From: Gammaproteobacteria bacterium
Lineage (GTDB): Bacteria; Gemmatimonadota; Gemmatimonadetes; Longimicrobiales; Gaopeijiaceae
Direction: 5' to 3'
Assembly (NCBI GenBank): GCA_028821195.1
Contig: JAPPHB010000066.1
Coordinates: 1-64,000, forward strand
DNA: 64,000 nt
In this document: positions 24,546 to 34,399 of the stretch, piece after piece
Numbering within the stretch: position 1 is the first letter of the stretch
How the letters are laid out: every line of letters begins with the position of its first letter
Position numbers and translations under genes: made by a program
The notes under the pieces: generated by a model
What the model saw: only the letters and a program-made list of their open reading frames with translations
Told to the model about the DNA's origin: nothing
Databases searched by the model: none

Positions 24546-25508
24546 GTGCTTGCGCCGGCAAAGGCGCGAGGGCAGCTCTCAAACCTGGGGTGTGACGTGA
24601 GCCGAGAGCGACGCTGGCAGAAGATGGGAGGCGGGTGGAGGGGGGGAGCCATTGGCATCGCGCTCGCCGCGGGGGGCATTTCGGCCGCTGCCGTCCTGAG
24701 CGACGGACCCTCGTTGGGGTCCGCGACGGCCGCGGTCCCCACCCCGACCGGACTTGCGTCCGACACACCCGCCCCGATCCCGGGCGCGCCTCCCGGGCTC
24801 CCGCTCCCGGAAGAGGCGCAGCAGGGACGCCCCCTGCCCATGCACGAGTTCTACTTTACCCGCGCGGCGTATAGTGGCGGAGGCGGAGGCTTCCGCCGCT
24901 GGCGGCGGCAGTCGTGGGCGACGGACTATCCCAAGTCGGACCGCCAGTTCCTGATCGTGGCGGAGCGCCTCACCGGGCTGGACATGTTCATGGAGGAACA
25001 TCCCCGGACTCTCACCGACGAGCACCTCAACCGCTTCCCCTTCCTATACGCCCTGGAAGTCGGCGGCATGTCGATGACGCCGGAGGAAGCCACCGCGCTG
25101 AGGGACTACCTCCTGCGGGGCGGCTTCCTGGTGGTGGACGACTTCTGGGGCACGTACGAGTGGGAGATCTTCGAGTACGAGATGCAGAAGGTCCTCCCCG
25201 AATACCCGATCGTCGACGTGCCGCTCGAGCACGAGATCTTCCACACCTTCTACGACATCGACGAGATCATCCAGGTACCGAACGTCAACAACGGCAGGAG
25301 CGGATGGCGCACCCACGAACGGGACGGCTACGAGCCCTTCGTGAAAGGCATCTTCGACGAAGAGGGCCGGCTGATGGTGATCATCAACTGGAACACCGAT
25401 CTGGGTGATGCCTGGGAGTGGGCGGAAGACCCCTACTATCCGCTCAGGTACTCGACCTACGCCATCCAGATGGGCGTCAACTTCATCATCTACGCCATGA
25501 GCCACTGA
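24546..25508 (+). CDS. DUF4159 protein, first copy
   Basis: A 320-residue exported protein. The GTG at 24546 has TAGGAG seven bases upstream; later starts at 24597 (GTG) and 24624 (ATG) are possible. A hydrophobic N-terminal segment (GIALAAGGISAAAVL) is followed by a Pro-rich linker, then the DUF4159 domain from about residue 95: FYFTRAAYS, WATDYPKSDRQF, LRGGFLVVDDFWG and the C-terminal NFIIYAMSH. DUF4159 resembles a glutamine-amidotransferase-like flavodoxin fold and occurs next to MoxR/DUF58/VWA genes. It heads the long plus-strand envelope operon, and a paralogue is encoded at 31489. Function unknown. Confidence 0.85.
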   Translation: MLAPAKARGQLSNLGCDVSRERRWQKMGGGWRGGAIGIALAAGGISAAAVLSDGPSLGSATAAVPTPTGLASDTPAPIPGAPPGLPLPEEAQQGRPLPMHEFYFTRAAYSGGGGGFRRWRRQSWATDYPKSDRQFLIVAERLTGLDMFMEEHPRTLTDEHLNRFPFLYALEVGGMSMTPEEATALRDYLLRGGFLVVDDFWGTYEWEIFEYEMQKVLPEYPIVDVPLEHEIFHTFYDIDEIIQVPNVNNGRSGWRTHERDGYEPFVKGIFDEEGRLMVIINWNTDLGDAWEWAEDPYYPLRYSTYAIQMGVNFIIYAMSH

Positions 25509-25521
25509 CCGGACCCCGGAC

Positions 25522-27807
25522 GTGCTGACCAGCCTCTTCGAGTTCCTCTTCAAGTACCGCCCGGTAGTCTTCCAGGAGGGCGACTTCTCCCTGGGGGTGG
25601 CCGGTGCGGTGGCGACCGGCGCCGTGGTGGCGGGCCTGATCTCCGTCTTCGCGCTCCTGACCTACCTGGGCGTGCGCGGCAAGACCAGACCGCTGGATCG
25701 CCTGGTGCTCGGGGGGCTCCGCTTCGCGGGACTGTTGGTGCTCTCCTTCTGTCTGCTGCGCCCGGCCCTGGTGGTCTCGACGGTGGTGCCCCAGCAGAAC
25801 TTCGTGGGAGTGCTTCTCGACGACTCGCGCAGCATGGAGATCCAGGACTTCGACGGTCGCTCCCGCGGCTCCTTCCTGCAGGAGACCTTCGGCACGCCGG
25901 ATTCCCCGGTTCTCTCCGCCCTGTCCGACCGCTTCGCGGTGCGCTACTTCCGCTTCTCGTCGCGCACGGACCGCATCGAGGACTTCTCCGAGATGAGCTT
26001 CATGGGAAGCCGCACGCGCCTCGGGCCGGCGCTCGAGCGCGCCCGCTCGGAACTGGCCTCGGTGCCGCTCTCGGGCCTGGTTCTGGTCACCGACGGAGCC
26101 GACAACTCGGGCGAGGAGCTCACCGAGGCGCTCATGCCGCTGCAGGCGCAGGGGATTCCGGTCTACACCGTGGGCGTGGGCGAAGAGAGCTTCCAGCGGG
26201 ACATCCAGGTCAGCCGCGCCGACCCGCCCAGGACCGTGCTCACGGGTTCGTCGGTGGTGGTCGACGTGGTGGTCACCCACATGGGCTACGAGGGCGAGAC
26301 CGTGTCCCTGATCGTCGAGGACGAGGGGCAGATCGTCAGCACCGAAGAGGTCGAGCTGCCGGACGAAGGGCAGCCGGTCACGGTTCCGGTTCGCTTCACC
26401 GCCTCCACGCCGGGCGCGCGCGCCTACACCTTCCGCATTCCCGTGGCCGTGGACGAGCAGGTCACGCAGAACAACAGCCAGACCGCGCTGGTGAGTGTCG
26501 AGGACCGGCGCGAGAAGATTCTCTACTTCGAGGGCGAGCCGCGCTACGAGGTGGGCTTCCTGGGGCGGGCGGTGGCGGACGACGACAACCTGCAGCTAGT
26601 GGTGCTGCAGCGCACCGCCGAGAACAAGTTCCTGCGCCTGAACGTCGACGACGGCGAAGAGCTCCAGGGCGGATTCCCCGATACCCGGGCGGAGCTCTAC
26701 GCCTACCGCAGCCTGATTCTCGGCACAGTGGAAGCCAGCTTCTTCACCGGCGACCAACTGCAGATGATCGCCGACTTCGTCGACAAGCGGGGCGGCAGCC
26801 TGCTCGCGCTGGGCGGACGCAACTCCTTCGCCCGCGGCGGCTACGCGGGCACGCCGGTCGCGGACGTGCTTCCGGTAGTGTTTTCCGACGCAGACGCGCG
26901 TCCCGACGGCTATCACAACTTCGTCAGGATCGAGCCCACCCAGGCGGGGCTCGGCGTCCCGGCGCTCCAGTTGGCCGGCACCGAGGAGGAATCCGGGGCG
27001 CGCTGGGCGGAGCTTCCCCATCTCCTCACCTACAATCCGCTGCACCGGATAAAGCCGGGCGCCACGACTCTGCTCCGGGGCATCGCCGACGATCTGCCGG
27101 AGGACCATGTCGCGCTCGCCTTCCAGCGCTACGGCGCGGGCAAGAGCATGAGTCTGGCCGTCCAGGACACCTGGATCTGGCAGATGCAGCTTCCGCTCGA
27201 GGACGAAACCCACGAGACCTTCTGGCGGCAGATGCTGCGCTGGCTGGTGGACGGCGTGCCCGACCAGGTCACCGGCCAGGTGCCGCGGGACCGCGCGGAG
27301 CCCGGGGAGAGCGTGGCCCTCACGGCGATCGTGAACGACTCCAGCTATCTCGGCATGAGCAACAGCGTCGTGGAGGCCACCGTGACCACTCCCCTGGGCG
27401 GGGAGGTGGAGCTGGGGATGGACTGGGCGGTGGACAGCGACGCCGGCGAGTACGAGGCCGACTTTACGCCTTCGGAGGAGGGGCTCCACACGCTGACCGT
27501 GCGCGCCTACGACGGAGACGACCTGATCGGCGTGGACGAGGCGTACTTCCAGGTGGCGCCCCAGCGGAGCGAGTACTTCGACGCGGGGGCGCGCACGCCG
27601 CTGCTCGAGCGCATCGCCGACGAGACCGGCGGGATTTCCTACACGCCGGAGACGGTCGCGGCGCTGCCGGAGGACATCCGCGTGACCGGCGCGGGGGTCA
27701 CCCTGGTGGAAGAGATGGACCTTTGGGACATGCCGATCCTGCTCCTCCTGCTGCTCGTGCTGATCCTGGGCGAGTGGGGCTACCGCCGGGTGCGGGGGCT
27801 GGTGTGA
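25522..27807 (+). CDS. VWA and glutamine-amidotransferase-like membrane protein
   Basis: A 761-residue membrane protein. It has N-terminal membrane segments (residues 25-50 and 62-88), then a von Willebrand A domain with a metal-binding MIDAS motif, DDSRS (100-104), and VTDGADNSG later in the domain. An Ig-like region follows, and a class I glutamine-amidotransferase-like segment near 390-450 (LILGTVEASFF, GGSLLALGGRNSF). A last membrane helix (PILLLLLLVLILGEWG) ends the protein. Proteins of this architecture accompany MoxR ATPases and are thought to act in envelope assembly or chaperoning. It starts 14 bases after the DUF4159 gene, and its stop overlaps the next gene. Confidence 0.85.
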   Translation: MLTSLFEFLFKYRPVVFQEGDFSLGVAGAVATGAVVAGLISVFALLTYLGVRGKTRPLDRLVLGGLRFAGLLVLSFCLLRPALVVSTVVPQQNFVGVLLDDSRSMEIQDFDGRSRGSFLQETFGTPDSPVLSALSDRFAVRYFRFSSRTDRIEDFSEMSFMGSRTRLGPALERARSELASVPLSGLVLVTDGADNSGEELTEALMPLQAQGIPVYTVGVGEESFQRDIQVSRADPPRTVLTGSSVVVDVVVTHMGYEGETVSLIVEDEGQIVSTEEVELPDEGQPVTVPVRFTASTPGARAYTFRIPVAVDEQVTQNNSQTALVSVEDRREKILYFEGEPRYEVGFLGRAVADDDNLQLVVLQRTAENKFLRLNVDDGEELQGGFPDTRAELYAYRSLILGTVEASFFTGDQLQMIADFVDKRGGSLLALGGRNSFARGGYAGTPVADVLPVVFSDADARPDGYHNFVRIEPTQAGLGVPALQLAGTEEESGARWAELPHLLTYNPLHRIKPGATTLLRGIADDLPEDHVALAFQRYGAGKSMSLAVQDTWIWQMQLPLEDETHETFWRQMLRWLVDGVPDQVTGQVPRDRAEPGESVALTAIVNDSSYLGMSNSVVEATVTTPLGGEVELGMDWAVDSDAGEYEADFTPSEEGLHTLTVRAYDGDDLIGVDEAYFQVAPQRSEYFDAGARTPLLERIADETGGISYTPETVAALPEDIRVTGAGVTLVEEMDLWDMPILLLLLLVLILGEWGYRRVRGLV

Positions 27808-28835
27808 GGGGTTTGCTCCGTGGCGCGGGATGGAGGCGGGTCGCCGCCGCCACGGGGATGATCCTGGCAGTTTCGGCCCTTGATGCGAGAGCTCAGCAGA
27901 CGCACCTCGTGGTCGTCAGCGGGGCGAGCGGAGCCGCGGAGTTCCGCGAGCGGTTCCACCAGTGGGGGCTCACGGTGGTGCAGGCGGCGGTGGACAAGCA
28001 CGGGCTTGATCCGGACGATGTGATATGGCTGGCCGAGCGGCCCGGGATGGATCCGCTCATCGACGGGCCGTCCCGGCGCGAGAACGTCGAGGCCGCGCTG
28101 GGGGAACTGAGCGAGCGGGCGGGCCCGAACGATGCCGTGATGATCGTGCTGATCGGGCACGGCACCTCCAGCGGGGGCGAGTCTCGCTTCAACGTGCCCG
28201 GGAGGGATTTGAGCGCCACCGACTTCGCCTTTCTGGTGGAGCGGTTCGGGACCCGGAACGTCGTGTTCGTCAACACGGCCAGCGCGTCGGGCGCCTTCAT
28301 ATCGGAGATATCCGGTCCGAACCGGACGGTGATTACGGCGACCCGCTCTCCCCGGGAGGGCAACGCCACCCGCTTCGCCGGGTTCTTCGCCGACGCCTTC
28401 GCGGGCGAGGTCGCCGACACCGACAAGGACCAGCGGGTGTCGGTGCTCGAGGCCTTCGCCTACGCCCGCAGGGAGGTCGAGCGCAGCTTCGAGGAGGAGG
28501 GCCTGCTCGCCACGGAGCACGCCCTGCTCGACGACAACGGGGACGGAGTGGGGAGCGGCTTCGAGGAAGAAGACGATCTGGACGGCGCCCTGGCGCGCAC
28601 TGTGTTCCTCTCCCGGGGCGGGGGGCGGGTGACGGAGGCCGAGATTGCGGCGGACCCGGAGCTCGCGGCGCTCTACGGGCAGCGGCAGGCACTCGAGGAG
28701 CAGATCGCCGCGCTCACGGCGCTGAAGGACACCATGGACGCAGAGCAGTACGAGGCGGAGCTGGAGGGGCTGCTGGTGGAGCTGACGCTGACCACGCGGG
28801 CGATCCGGGAGCGGGAAGGGGGAGGAGGGCGGTGA
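27804..28835 (+). CDS. Caspase-like (C13/legumain-type) secreted protein lacking the catalytic Cys
   Basis: A 343-residue exported protein with a GTG start overlapping the previous stop (GTGA). After a signal segment (ATGMILAVSALDARAQ), the fold follows caspase/legumain-type peptidases: strand HLVVVSGASG, the catalytic-His motif VLIGHGT (His119), and the strand expected to end in the nucleophile, VVFVNTASASG. At the Cys position (family pattern DxCxSG) it has Ser160, so ordinary Cys-protease activity looks lost; a Ser nucleophile or a scaffold role are alternatives. The C-terminal part is a helical coiled-coil-like tail. It is translationally coupled to the VWA gene before it and the TPR metalloprotease gene after it. 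Confidence 0.7.
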   Translation: MRGLLRGAGWRRVAAATGMILAVSALDARAQQTHLVVVSGASGAAEFRERFHQWGLTVVQAAVDKHGLDPDDVIWLAERPGMDPLIDGPSRRENVEAALGELSERAGPNDAVMIVLIGHGTSSGGESRFNVPGRDLSATDFAFLVERFGTRNVVFVNTASASGAFISEISGPNRTVITATRSPREGNATRFAGFFADAFAGEVADTDKDQRVSVLEAFAYARREVERSFEEEGLLATEHALLDDNGDGVGSGFEEEDDLDGALARTVFLSRGGGRVTEAEIAADPELAALYGQRQALEEQIAALTALKDTMDAEQYEAELEGLLVELTLTTRAIREREGGGGR

Positions 28836-31495
28836 AGGTCGGCTTCCAGCCGCGGTCGCTGGTGCGCGCCGCGTTCCTGCTGACGCTCGCGATCGCTCCT
28901 TCGGTGGCCGCGCCGCTGGCCGCGCAGGCCGAGGCGAGCGCCCTCGCGGCGCTGGCGAGCGGGGAGTACGACGACGCCATCCGCGAGTTGCGGCGGCTCG
29001 CGCGCGGCCGTGACGCCACGGTGGCTGTGCATCGCGCGCTCGCAAGCGCGCTCGCCCGGGTGGGACGATACGAGGAGGCGGAGGAGGCGGCCCGAAACGG
29101 CCGCGACCGTCTCGGAGCCGCGCTCGAGAACGTGCTCGGCGAAGTGCTGGTGGAGCGGGGGCGCCATCAGGAGGCGGCGGCCAGCTTCCGCGCGGCGATG
29201 GCGGGGGACGCCGACGACCAGGTCACCGCCCGCGTGAACCTTGCGGAGTTGCAGCTGCGCACCGGCCAGCGCGACGAGGCCATGCGCGCCTTCGACGGGT
29301 TCATCGACTTCTACAATCGGACCACCTCGCTGTCGTCAGCCGAGCTCACCGCGGTAGGCATCGCCGTGCGCCACCTGGGGGTCGAGGAATCGCCACTGCT
29401 GCAGGACGCGCTGCGCGCCTTCGACGAGGCCCTGGCCGCCGACCCGTCCAACCCGGAACCGCACCTGCGCACGGGACAGCTCTTCCTCGATACCTACCGG
29501 AGCCCCGACGCGCGCGAATCGTATCAACAGGTGCTCGCCCGCAATCCCCGCCATCCGCAGGCGATCCTGGGGATGGCGCTGGCGCACGAATTCGACGGCT
29601 CGCCCGAGGCCATGGGCACGGCGCGGAGCGCCCTCGAAATCAATCCCGACCTGGTCCCGGCCCGGACATTGCTCGCGCGCCTGCATCTGCGTCTGGAGGA
29701 GTACCCGGCGGCCGAGGAGGAGGCGCGCGCCGCGCTGGAGGTAAACCCGTCGTCGCTGGAGGCGCTCTCGGTGCTCGCGGCGACCTTCTTCCTGCGCGAC
29801 CGTCACGAAGACTTCGAGGCGGTCCGCGAGCAGGTGCGCGCGCTGAACCCGGAGTACCCCGGTCTTCTCACCACAGTGGCCGACATGGCGGTGCAGACCC
29901 GCCGGTACGCGGACGCGGTCTCGCTCGCCGCCGAAGCGGCGGACATCGATCCCTACTCGTGGAAGGCCCGGGGCATCCTCGGCATCAACCAGCTGCGGGT
30001 GGGCGCGATCGAGGAGGGCCAGGCCGAACTGGAGCGGGCCTTCGCGGGCGATCCCTTCAACCCGTGGTACAAGAACACCCTCGATCTGCTCGACACCTTC
30101 GAGCGCTATCGCATCACCGAGACCGAACACTTCATCATCGCCATCGACGGTCGGGAAGCGGAGCTGCTGGCGCCGTTCGTGGCCGAGCTGGCCGAGCAGA
30201 CCTACCAGGCTCTGGCCGAGCGCTACCAGTACGAACCGCCCACCCCGATCCGGCTCGAGCTCTTCCCCAGCCACGCCGACTTCTCGGTGCGCACGGTCGG
30301 GCTCGCCGGCCTCGGCGCGCTGGGGGTGAGCTTCGGCTCCGTGGTGGCCATGGATTCCCCGTCCGCCCGCGACCGGGGCGAGTTCAACTGGGCGTCCACC
30401 CTTTGGCACGAGATCGCACACGTCTTTCATCTCGCGCTCTCCAACCACCGCGTGCCGCGCTGGCTGGCGGAGGGATTCGCCGTCTACGAGCAGCGCCGCG
30501 GGGCGCCCTCCTGGGGACACAACCTGAATCCCGGCTTCCTGATCGCCTACAACCAGGGGCGGGTCCTGCCGGTCAGCCAACTCAACAACGGCTTCGTGCG
30601 CCCGAGCTATGGAGACCAGGTGGTCCACTCCTATTACCAGGCGTCTCTGGTGTGCGAGCTGATCGCGCGCGATCACGGGCCCGAGGCGCTGGTTGCCATG
30701 CTGCGCGAGTACGCGGCGGGCGCCACCACCGAGGAGGTGTTCGAACGGGTGCTGGGCACGGAGATCAAGCGCTTCGACCGGATCTTCACGGACTACTTCG
30801 AGGAACGCTTCGCCGGGGCACTGGCGGCGGTCGAGCCCCTGCCCGCGCTGGCCGAACGGGGCTCGCGCGCGCCGGACGAGGTGCGGCGGCTGGCGGCGGC
30901 CCATCCCGACAACTTCATGGCGCAGATGGCGATGGGTGCGCAGCTCTTCGACGAGGAGAGGTTCGGCGAGGCTGAGGAGTACCTGGCGCGGGCCCGCGAC
31001 CTGTTCCCGGAATACGCGGGACCCGGAAGTCCGGGCTGGCTGCTCGCGCGCATCCATATGGAGCGGGGCGACAGCGCCGGTGCCCTGCGCGAACTCGAGA
31101 CGCTCACCAGCATCGACGAGTCCTTCCTGGCGGCGAACCTGGAAGAGTCGCAACTCAGGGAAGCGGCCGGGGACGGGACGGGGGCCATCGAGGCCCTGCA
31201 GCGGGCCGTGAACATCTACCCGTTCGACGAGGAGACCCACGGCCGGCTGGCCGAGCTGGCCGCCGGTCGGGCGCTCCATCCCGTCGCGGTGCGCGCGCGC
31301 AAAGCTCTGGTGGCGCTCGATCCCGTGGACATGGCCGGGGCGCTTTACCAGCTGGCACTGGCGCAGTACCAGGCCGGCGACGTGGCCAGCGCCCGCCGCA
31401 CGGTGCTGCGCGCGCTGGAACGGGCGCCCAACTTCGAGGCCGCCCAGGACCTCCTCATGACCCTGCGCGGCAGCCCGGAGCCACAACCATGGTGA
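28832..31495 (+). CDS. TPR-repeat protein with gluzincin (peptidase MA-like) domain
   Basis: An 887-residue exported protein. The GTG start overlaps the previous stop (GTGA), and a signal peptide follows (AFLLTLAIAPSVAAPLAAQA). Residues about 30-400 are tetratricopeptide repeats (EYDDAIRELRRLARG, LAADPSNPEPHLRTGQ). A zinc peptidase domain sits in the middle with HEIAH (526-530) and a ligand Glu547 in WLAEGFAVYE, the gluzincin pattern. More TPRs fill the C-terminus. Such proteins combine protein-protein docking with proteolysis, probably periplasmic. It lies in the tightly coupled envelope operon and overlaps the next gene by seven bases. Confidence 0.87.
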   Translation: MKVGFQPRSLVRAAFLLTLAIAPSVAAPLAAQAEASALAALASGEYDDAIRELRRLARGRDATVAVHRALASALARVGRYEEAEEAARNGRDRLGAALENVLGEVLVERGRHQEAAASFRAAMAGDADDQVTARVNLAELQLRTGQRDEAMRAFDGFIDFYNRTTSLSSAELTAVGIAVRHLGVEESPLLQDALRAFDEALAADPSNPEPHLRTGQLFLDTYRSPDARESYQQVLARNPRHPQAILGMALAHEFDGSPEAMGTARSALEINPDLVPARTLLARLHLRLEEYPAAEEEARAALEVNPSSLEALSVLAATFFLRDRHEDFEAVREQVRALNPEYPGLLTTVADMAVQTRRYADAVSLAAEAADIDPYSWKARGILGINQLRVGAIEEGQAELERAFAGDPFNPWYKNTLDLLDTFERYRITETEHFIIAIDGREAELLAPFVAELAEQTYQALAERYQYEPPTPIRLELFPSHADFSVRTVGLAGLGALGVSFGSVVAMDSPSARDRGEFNWASTLWHEIAHVFHLALSNHRVPRWLAEGFAVYEQRRGAPSWGHNLNPGFLIAYNQGRVLPVSQLNNGFVRPSYGDQVVHSYYQASLVCELIARDHGPEALVAMLREYAAGATTEEVFERVLGTEIKRFDRIFTDYFEERFAGALAAVEPLPALAERGSRAPDEVRRLAAAHPDNFMAQMAMGAQLFDEERFGEAEEYLARARDLFPEYAGPGSPGWLLARIHMERGDSAGALRELETLTSIDESFLAANLEESQLREAAGDGTGAIEALQRAVNIYPFDEETHGRLAELAAGRALHPVAVRARKALVALDPVDMAGALYQLALAQYQAGDVASARRTVLRALERAPNFEAAQDLLMTLRGSPEPQPW

Positions 31496-32364
31496 CGCGG
31501 GCACTGGTGGGGATGGCGGGGGTCGCGGGGGCCGCCGCCGTGGGCGTGCTCGCGGCCGCCGCAACCGGTTCGGACATCGCGGCCAACGAGCCGACCCCGG
31601 AAGCTCGCCCGTCCCTCGCGGTCCCGGCGCCGTCCGGTTCGCCGGCGGCCCCCGTCCAGGAAGCGAACATCCCCTACGATGGCCGCTTCACCTTCGTGCG
31701 CATCCGCACCGACGTGTCCGGCGGGCGGGGCATGCCCCGCAGCTTCCTGCCGGGTGGCCGCCGGGGCTGGGGCCAGCCGCCCTGGGCGCACGACTACCCG
31801 AGGGCCGAGCGCAATCTGGCCAGGATCCTGACCGCAACCACCCTCCTGAACACCTACGAGGGCGGCAGCAACATCCTCACCTTCGACGACCCGGAGCTTC
31901 ACAGCTATCCGCTGGCCTACGTCTCCGAGCCCGGCTTCTGGCAGATGGACGAGGCCGAAAAGGAAGGACTCAGGAGCTATCTCCTCAAGGGTGGCTTCGT
32001 GATCTTCGACGACTTCGGCGGCCCGCGCGACTGGGCCAACTTCGAGGCCCAGATGATGCGGGTGCTCCCCGAGGGGGTGTTCTACGACCTCTCCGACCTG
32101 GACCCCCTGCCGACGGTCTTCGACTCGTTCTTCGAGATCTCCGATCCCGAAGCGCTGGCGCCTCCCTACCGAGGCGGCTGGCCGCAGTACCATGGCATCT
32201 TCGAGGATAACGATCCCGCGAAGCGGCTTATGCTGGTCGCCAACTTCAACAACGACCTGGGAGACTACTGGGAGTTCTCCGACTCCGGATGGCTCCCCAT
32301 AGATCTGACCAACGAAGCGTACAAGTTCGGTGTCAATTACATCATCTACGCGATGACGCACTGA
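31489..32364 (+). CDS. DUF4159 protein, second copy
   Basis: A 291-residue paralogue of the protein encoded at 24546. It has an N-terminal hydrophobic segment (ALVGMAGVAGAAAVGVLAAA), a Pro-rich linker, then the DUF4159 domain: FTFVRIRTD, WAHDYPRAERN, LLKGGFVIFDDFGG and a matching C-terminus VNYIIYAMTH. The two copies share order and motifs but differ in many positions, so the duplication is old. Its start overlaps the end of the TPR protease gene. It directly precedes the MoxR/DUF58 genes, the usual location for this family. Function unknown. Confidence 0.85.
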   Translation: MVTRALVGMAGVAGAAAVGVLAAAATGSDIAANEPTPEARPSLAVPAPSGSPAAPVQEANIPYDGRFTFVRIRTDVSGGRGMPRSFLPGGRRGWGQPPWAHDYPRAERNLARILTATTLLNTYEGGSNILTFDDPELHSYPLAYVSEPGFWQMDEAEKEGLRSYLLKGGFVIFDDFGGPRDWANFEAQMMRVLPEGVFYDLSDLDPLPTVFDSFFEISDPEALAPPYRGGWPQYHGIFEDNDPAKRLMLVANFNNDLGDYWEFSDSGWLPIDLTNEAYKFGVNYIIYAMTH

Positions 32365-32415
32365 CCTCCGTTCCATCCCATCCCTTCCCCCTCGGGGGCT
32401 CCCGGAGAAACCAGA

Positions 32416-33477
32416 GTGGCCTTCATCAAGAAACCCGCACCGGGCGGCGCCGACGCCCTTCCGTCCCTCGAAGACACGGACGACGTCGCGCTGGCCGCGC
32501 GCATGACCGCCGGCCGCGACCAGATCCTCAGCGAGCTGCGCAAGGTCATCATCGGGCAGGACGAAGTCATCGAGCAGGTCCTGCTCACCCTGTTCGTGGG
32601 CGGCAACAGCCTGATCGTGGGGGTGCCCGGGCTGGCGAAGACGCTGCTCGTGCACACCATGGCGCAGGTGCTGGACCTGAACTTCGCGCGCATCCAGTTC
32701 ACCCCCGACCTGATGCCCTCGGACATCACCGGAACCGACATCATCCAGGAGGACCCCAAGACCGGGAGGCGCACCATGGTGTTCGCTCCCGGCCCCGTGT
32801 TCACCAACATCCTGCTCGCCGACGAAATCAACCGGACTCCGCCGAAGACCCAGTCGGCGCTGCTGGAGGCGATGCAGGAACACCGCGTGACCATCCAGGG
32901 ACGCACCTACGACCTGGATCCGCCCTTCTTCGTCTTCGCCACCCAGAACCCCATCGAGCTGGAGGGGACCTACCCGCTGCCGGAGGCCCAGCTCGACCGC
33001 TTCATGTTCCACATCATCATGGAGCACCTGCCGGAGGACGATGAACTGGAGGTCGTGCGCGAGACGACGTCGCTGCAGGACATCGAGTTCTCGCACGCCG
33101 TCACCGGCGAGGACCTGATCTGCTTCCAGCAGCTGGTGCGGAAGGTTCCCGTGTCCGACGCGGTGCTGCGCTACGCGGTGCAGCTTGGACGGACCAGCCG
33201 GCCCAGCCCGAACGGCGACAGCCCTGAAGTGATCGGCAAGTGGGTCTCCTTCGGCGCCAGCGTGCGCGGCGCCCAGAACCTCATTCTGGCCGGGAAGGCG
33301 CGTGCGCTCACCCGTGGGCGCTACCACGTCAGCTTCGACGACATCCGCGCCCTGTCGAAGCCGGTGCTCCGGCACCGCGTGCTCACCAACTTCCACGCGG
33401 AATCGGAAGGGATTACCACCGACGAGATCATCGAAGAGCTGATCACCCAGGTCCCCACGCCTTCTTCCGGGATGTAG
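32416..33477 (+). CDS. MoxR family AAA+ ATPase
   Basis: A 353-residue cytoplasmic ATPase with a GTG start. Motifs are in the MoxR order: Walker A GVPGLAKT, pre-sensor FTPDLMPSDITGTD, Walker B LLADEINRTPPKTQSALLEAMQE, sensor ATQNPIELEGTYPLPEAQLDRF, and a C-terminal lid with sensor 2 (ALTRGRYHVSFDDIRAL). MoxR ATPases work with VWA and DUF58 proteins as chaperones for assembling or activating envelope or metal enzymes. The gene is followed one base later by the DUF58 gene, and the surrounding operon supplies several VWA partners. Confidence 0.95.
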   Translation: MAFIKKPAPGGADALPSLEDTDDVALAARMTAGRDQILSELRKVIIGQDEVIEQVLLTLFVGGNSLIVGVPGLAKTLLVHTMAQVLDLNFARIQFTPDLMPSDITGTDIIQEDPKTGRRTMVFAPGPVFTNILLADEINRTPPKTQSALLEAMQEHRVTIQGRTYDLDPPFFVFATQNPIELEGTYPLPEAQLDRFMFHIIMEHLPEDDELEVVRETTSLQDIEFSHAVTGEDLICFQQLVRKVPVSDAVLRYAVQLGRTSRPSPNGDSPEVIGKWVSFGASVRGAQNLILAGKARALTRGRYHVSFDDIRALSKPVLRHRVLTNFHAESEGITTDEIIEELITQVPTPSSGM

Positions 33478-33478
33478 C

Positions 33479-34399
33479 ATGGCGCGCACCGCCGTCCGCC
33501 CGACCGGTCCGGGGACCGGGTTCATCCACCCGCAGGTCCTCGGGCGCATCCACAACCTCGAGCTGCTGGCGCGCACGGTGGTGGACGGCTTCATCAGCGG
33601 GCTGCACCGGGCCCCCTTCCTGGGGCTCTCGGTCGACTTCGCCGAGCACCGGCAGTACATGCCCGGTGACGACATACGCAGAATCGACTGGCGCCTTTTC
33701 GCGCGTAGCGACCGCTTCTACCTGAAGCACTACGAGGCGGACTCGAACGCCAACTTCATCGTCGTCCTCGACATCTCCCGCTCCATGACCTTCCAGCAGG
33801 ACGGCATCTCCAAGCTGGACTACGGGCGCTATCTGGCGGCGTGCCTGACGTACTTCTCGAGGCAGCAGAGGGATCGGGTGGGCCTCCTCACCATCGCCGG
33901 GGAGATCGTGGACTACATCCCGCCGGCAGCCGGTCACCTCGACTTGGTGCTGCACGCCATCGACCGCATCGAGGCCGGGGGCGCCGGCACCCTGGCCGAA
34001 CCGCTCTTCGAGCTCACCGGCCGCATCGGGCGGCGGGGCATCATGGTGGTGATCTCGGATTTCTACGAAGAGCCTCAGGCGGTGGTGGATGCGGTCAAGG
34101 ACCTACGCTACGCCGGCCACGACGTGATCGTCTTCCATCTTCTGGATCCCGCCGAGCTCGACTTTCCCTTCGAGAGGCCGGCGAGCTTCCAGGATCTCGA
34201 GTCCGAGGCGCGCCTCCCCGTCGTGCCGGGACGGCTCCGGGAGGGGTATCGCGAACTCATCCGCGACCACACCGAGAGACTGTCGCGCCGCTTCGTCGAG
34301 CACCGCATCGACTACGCGCTGTTCAACACGGGGACGCCCCTCGACTACGCGCTCTTCAGTTACCTGTCCGCACGCCAGAGGCTCACCCGGGTTCGATGA
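33479..34399 (+). CDS. DUF58 domain protein
   Basis: A 306-residue protein. The DUF58 signature is present (LSVDFAEHRQYMPGDDIRRIDWRLFAR near residues 55-82), followed by a VWA-like region with a MIDAS motif, VVLDISRSM, and FHLLDPAELDF further on. DUF58 proteins interact with MoxR ATPases. The start codon directly follows the moxR stop, and the stop overlaps the next gene by four bases (ATGA). No membrane segments are seen. Confidence 0.93.
   Translation: MARTAVRPTGPGTGFIHPQVLGRIHNLELLARTVVDGFISGLHRAPFLGLSVDFAEHRQYMPGDDIRRIDWRLFARSDRFYLKHYEADSNANFIVVLDISRSMTFQQDGISKLDYGRYLAACLTYFSRQQRDRVGLLTIAGEIVDYIPPAAGHLDLVLHAIDRIEAGGAGTLAEPLFELTGRIGRRGIMVVISDFYEEPQAVVDAVKDLRYAGHDVIVFHLLDPAELDFPFERPASFQDLESEARLPVVPGRLREGYRELIRDHTERLSRRFVEHRIDYALFNTGTPLDYALFSYLSARQRLTRVR

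Noticed and set aside
29336-31564. 742-codon minus-strand frame opposite the TPR protease
   Set aside because: Antisense shadow; the plus strand has HEIAH and TPR motifs and tight coupling with its neighbours.
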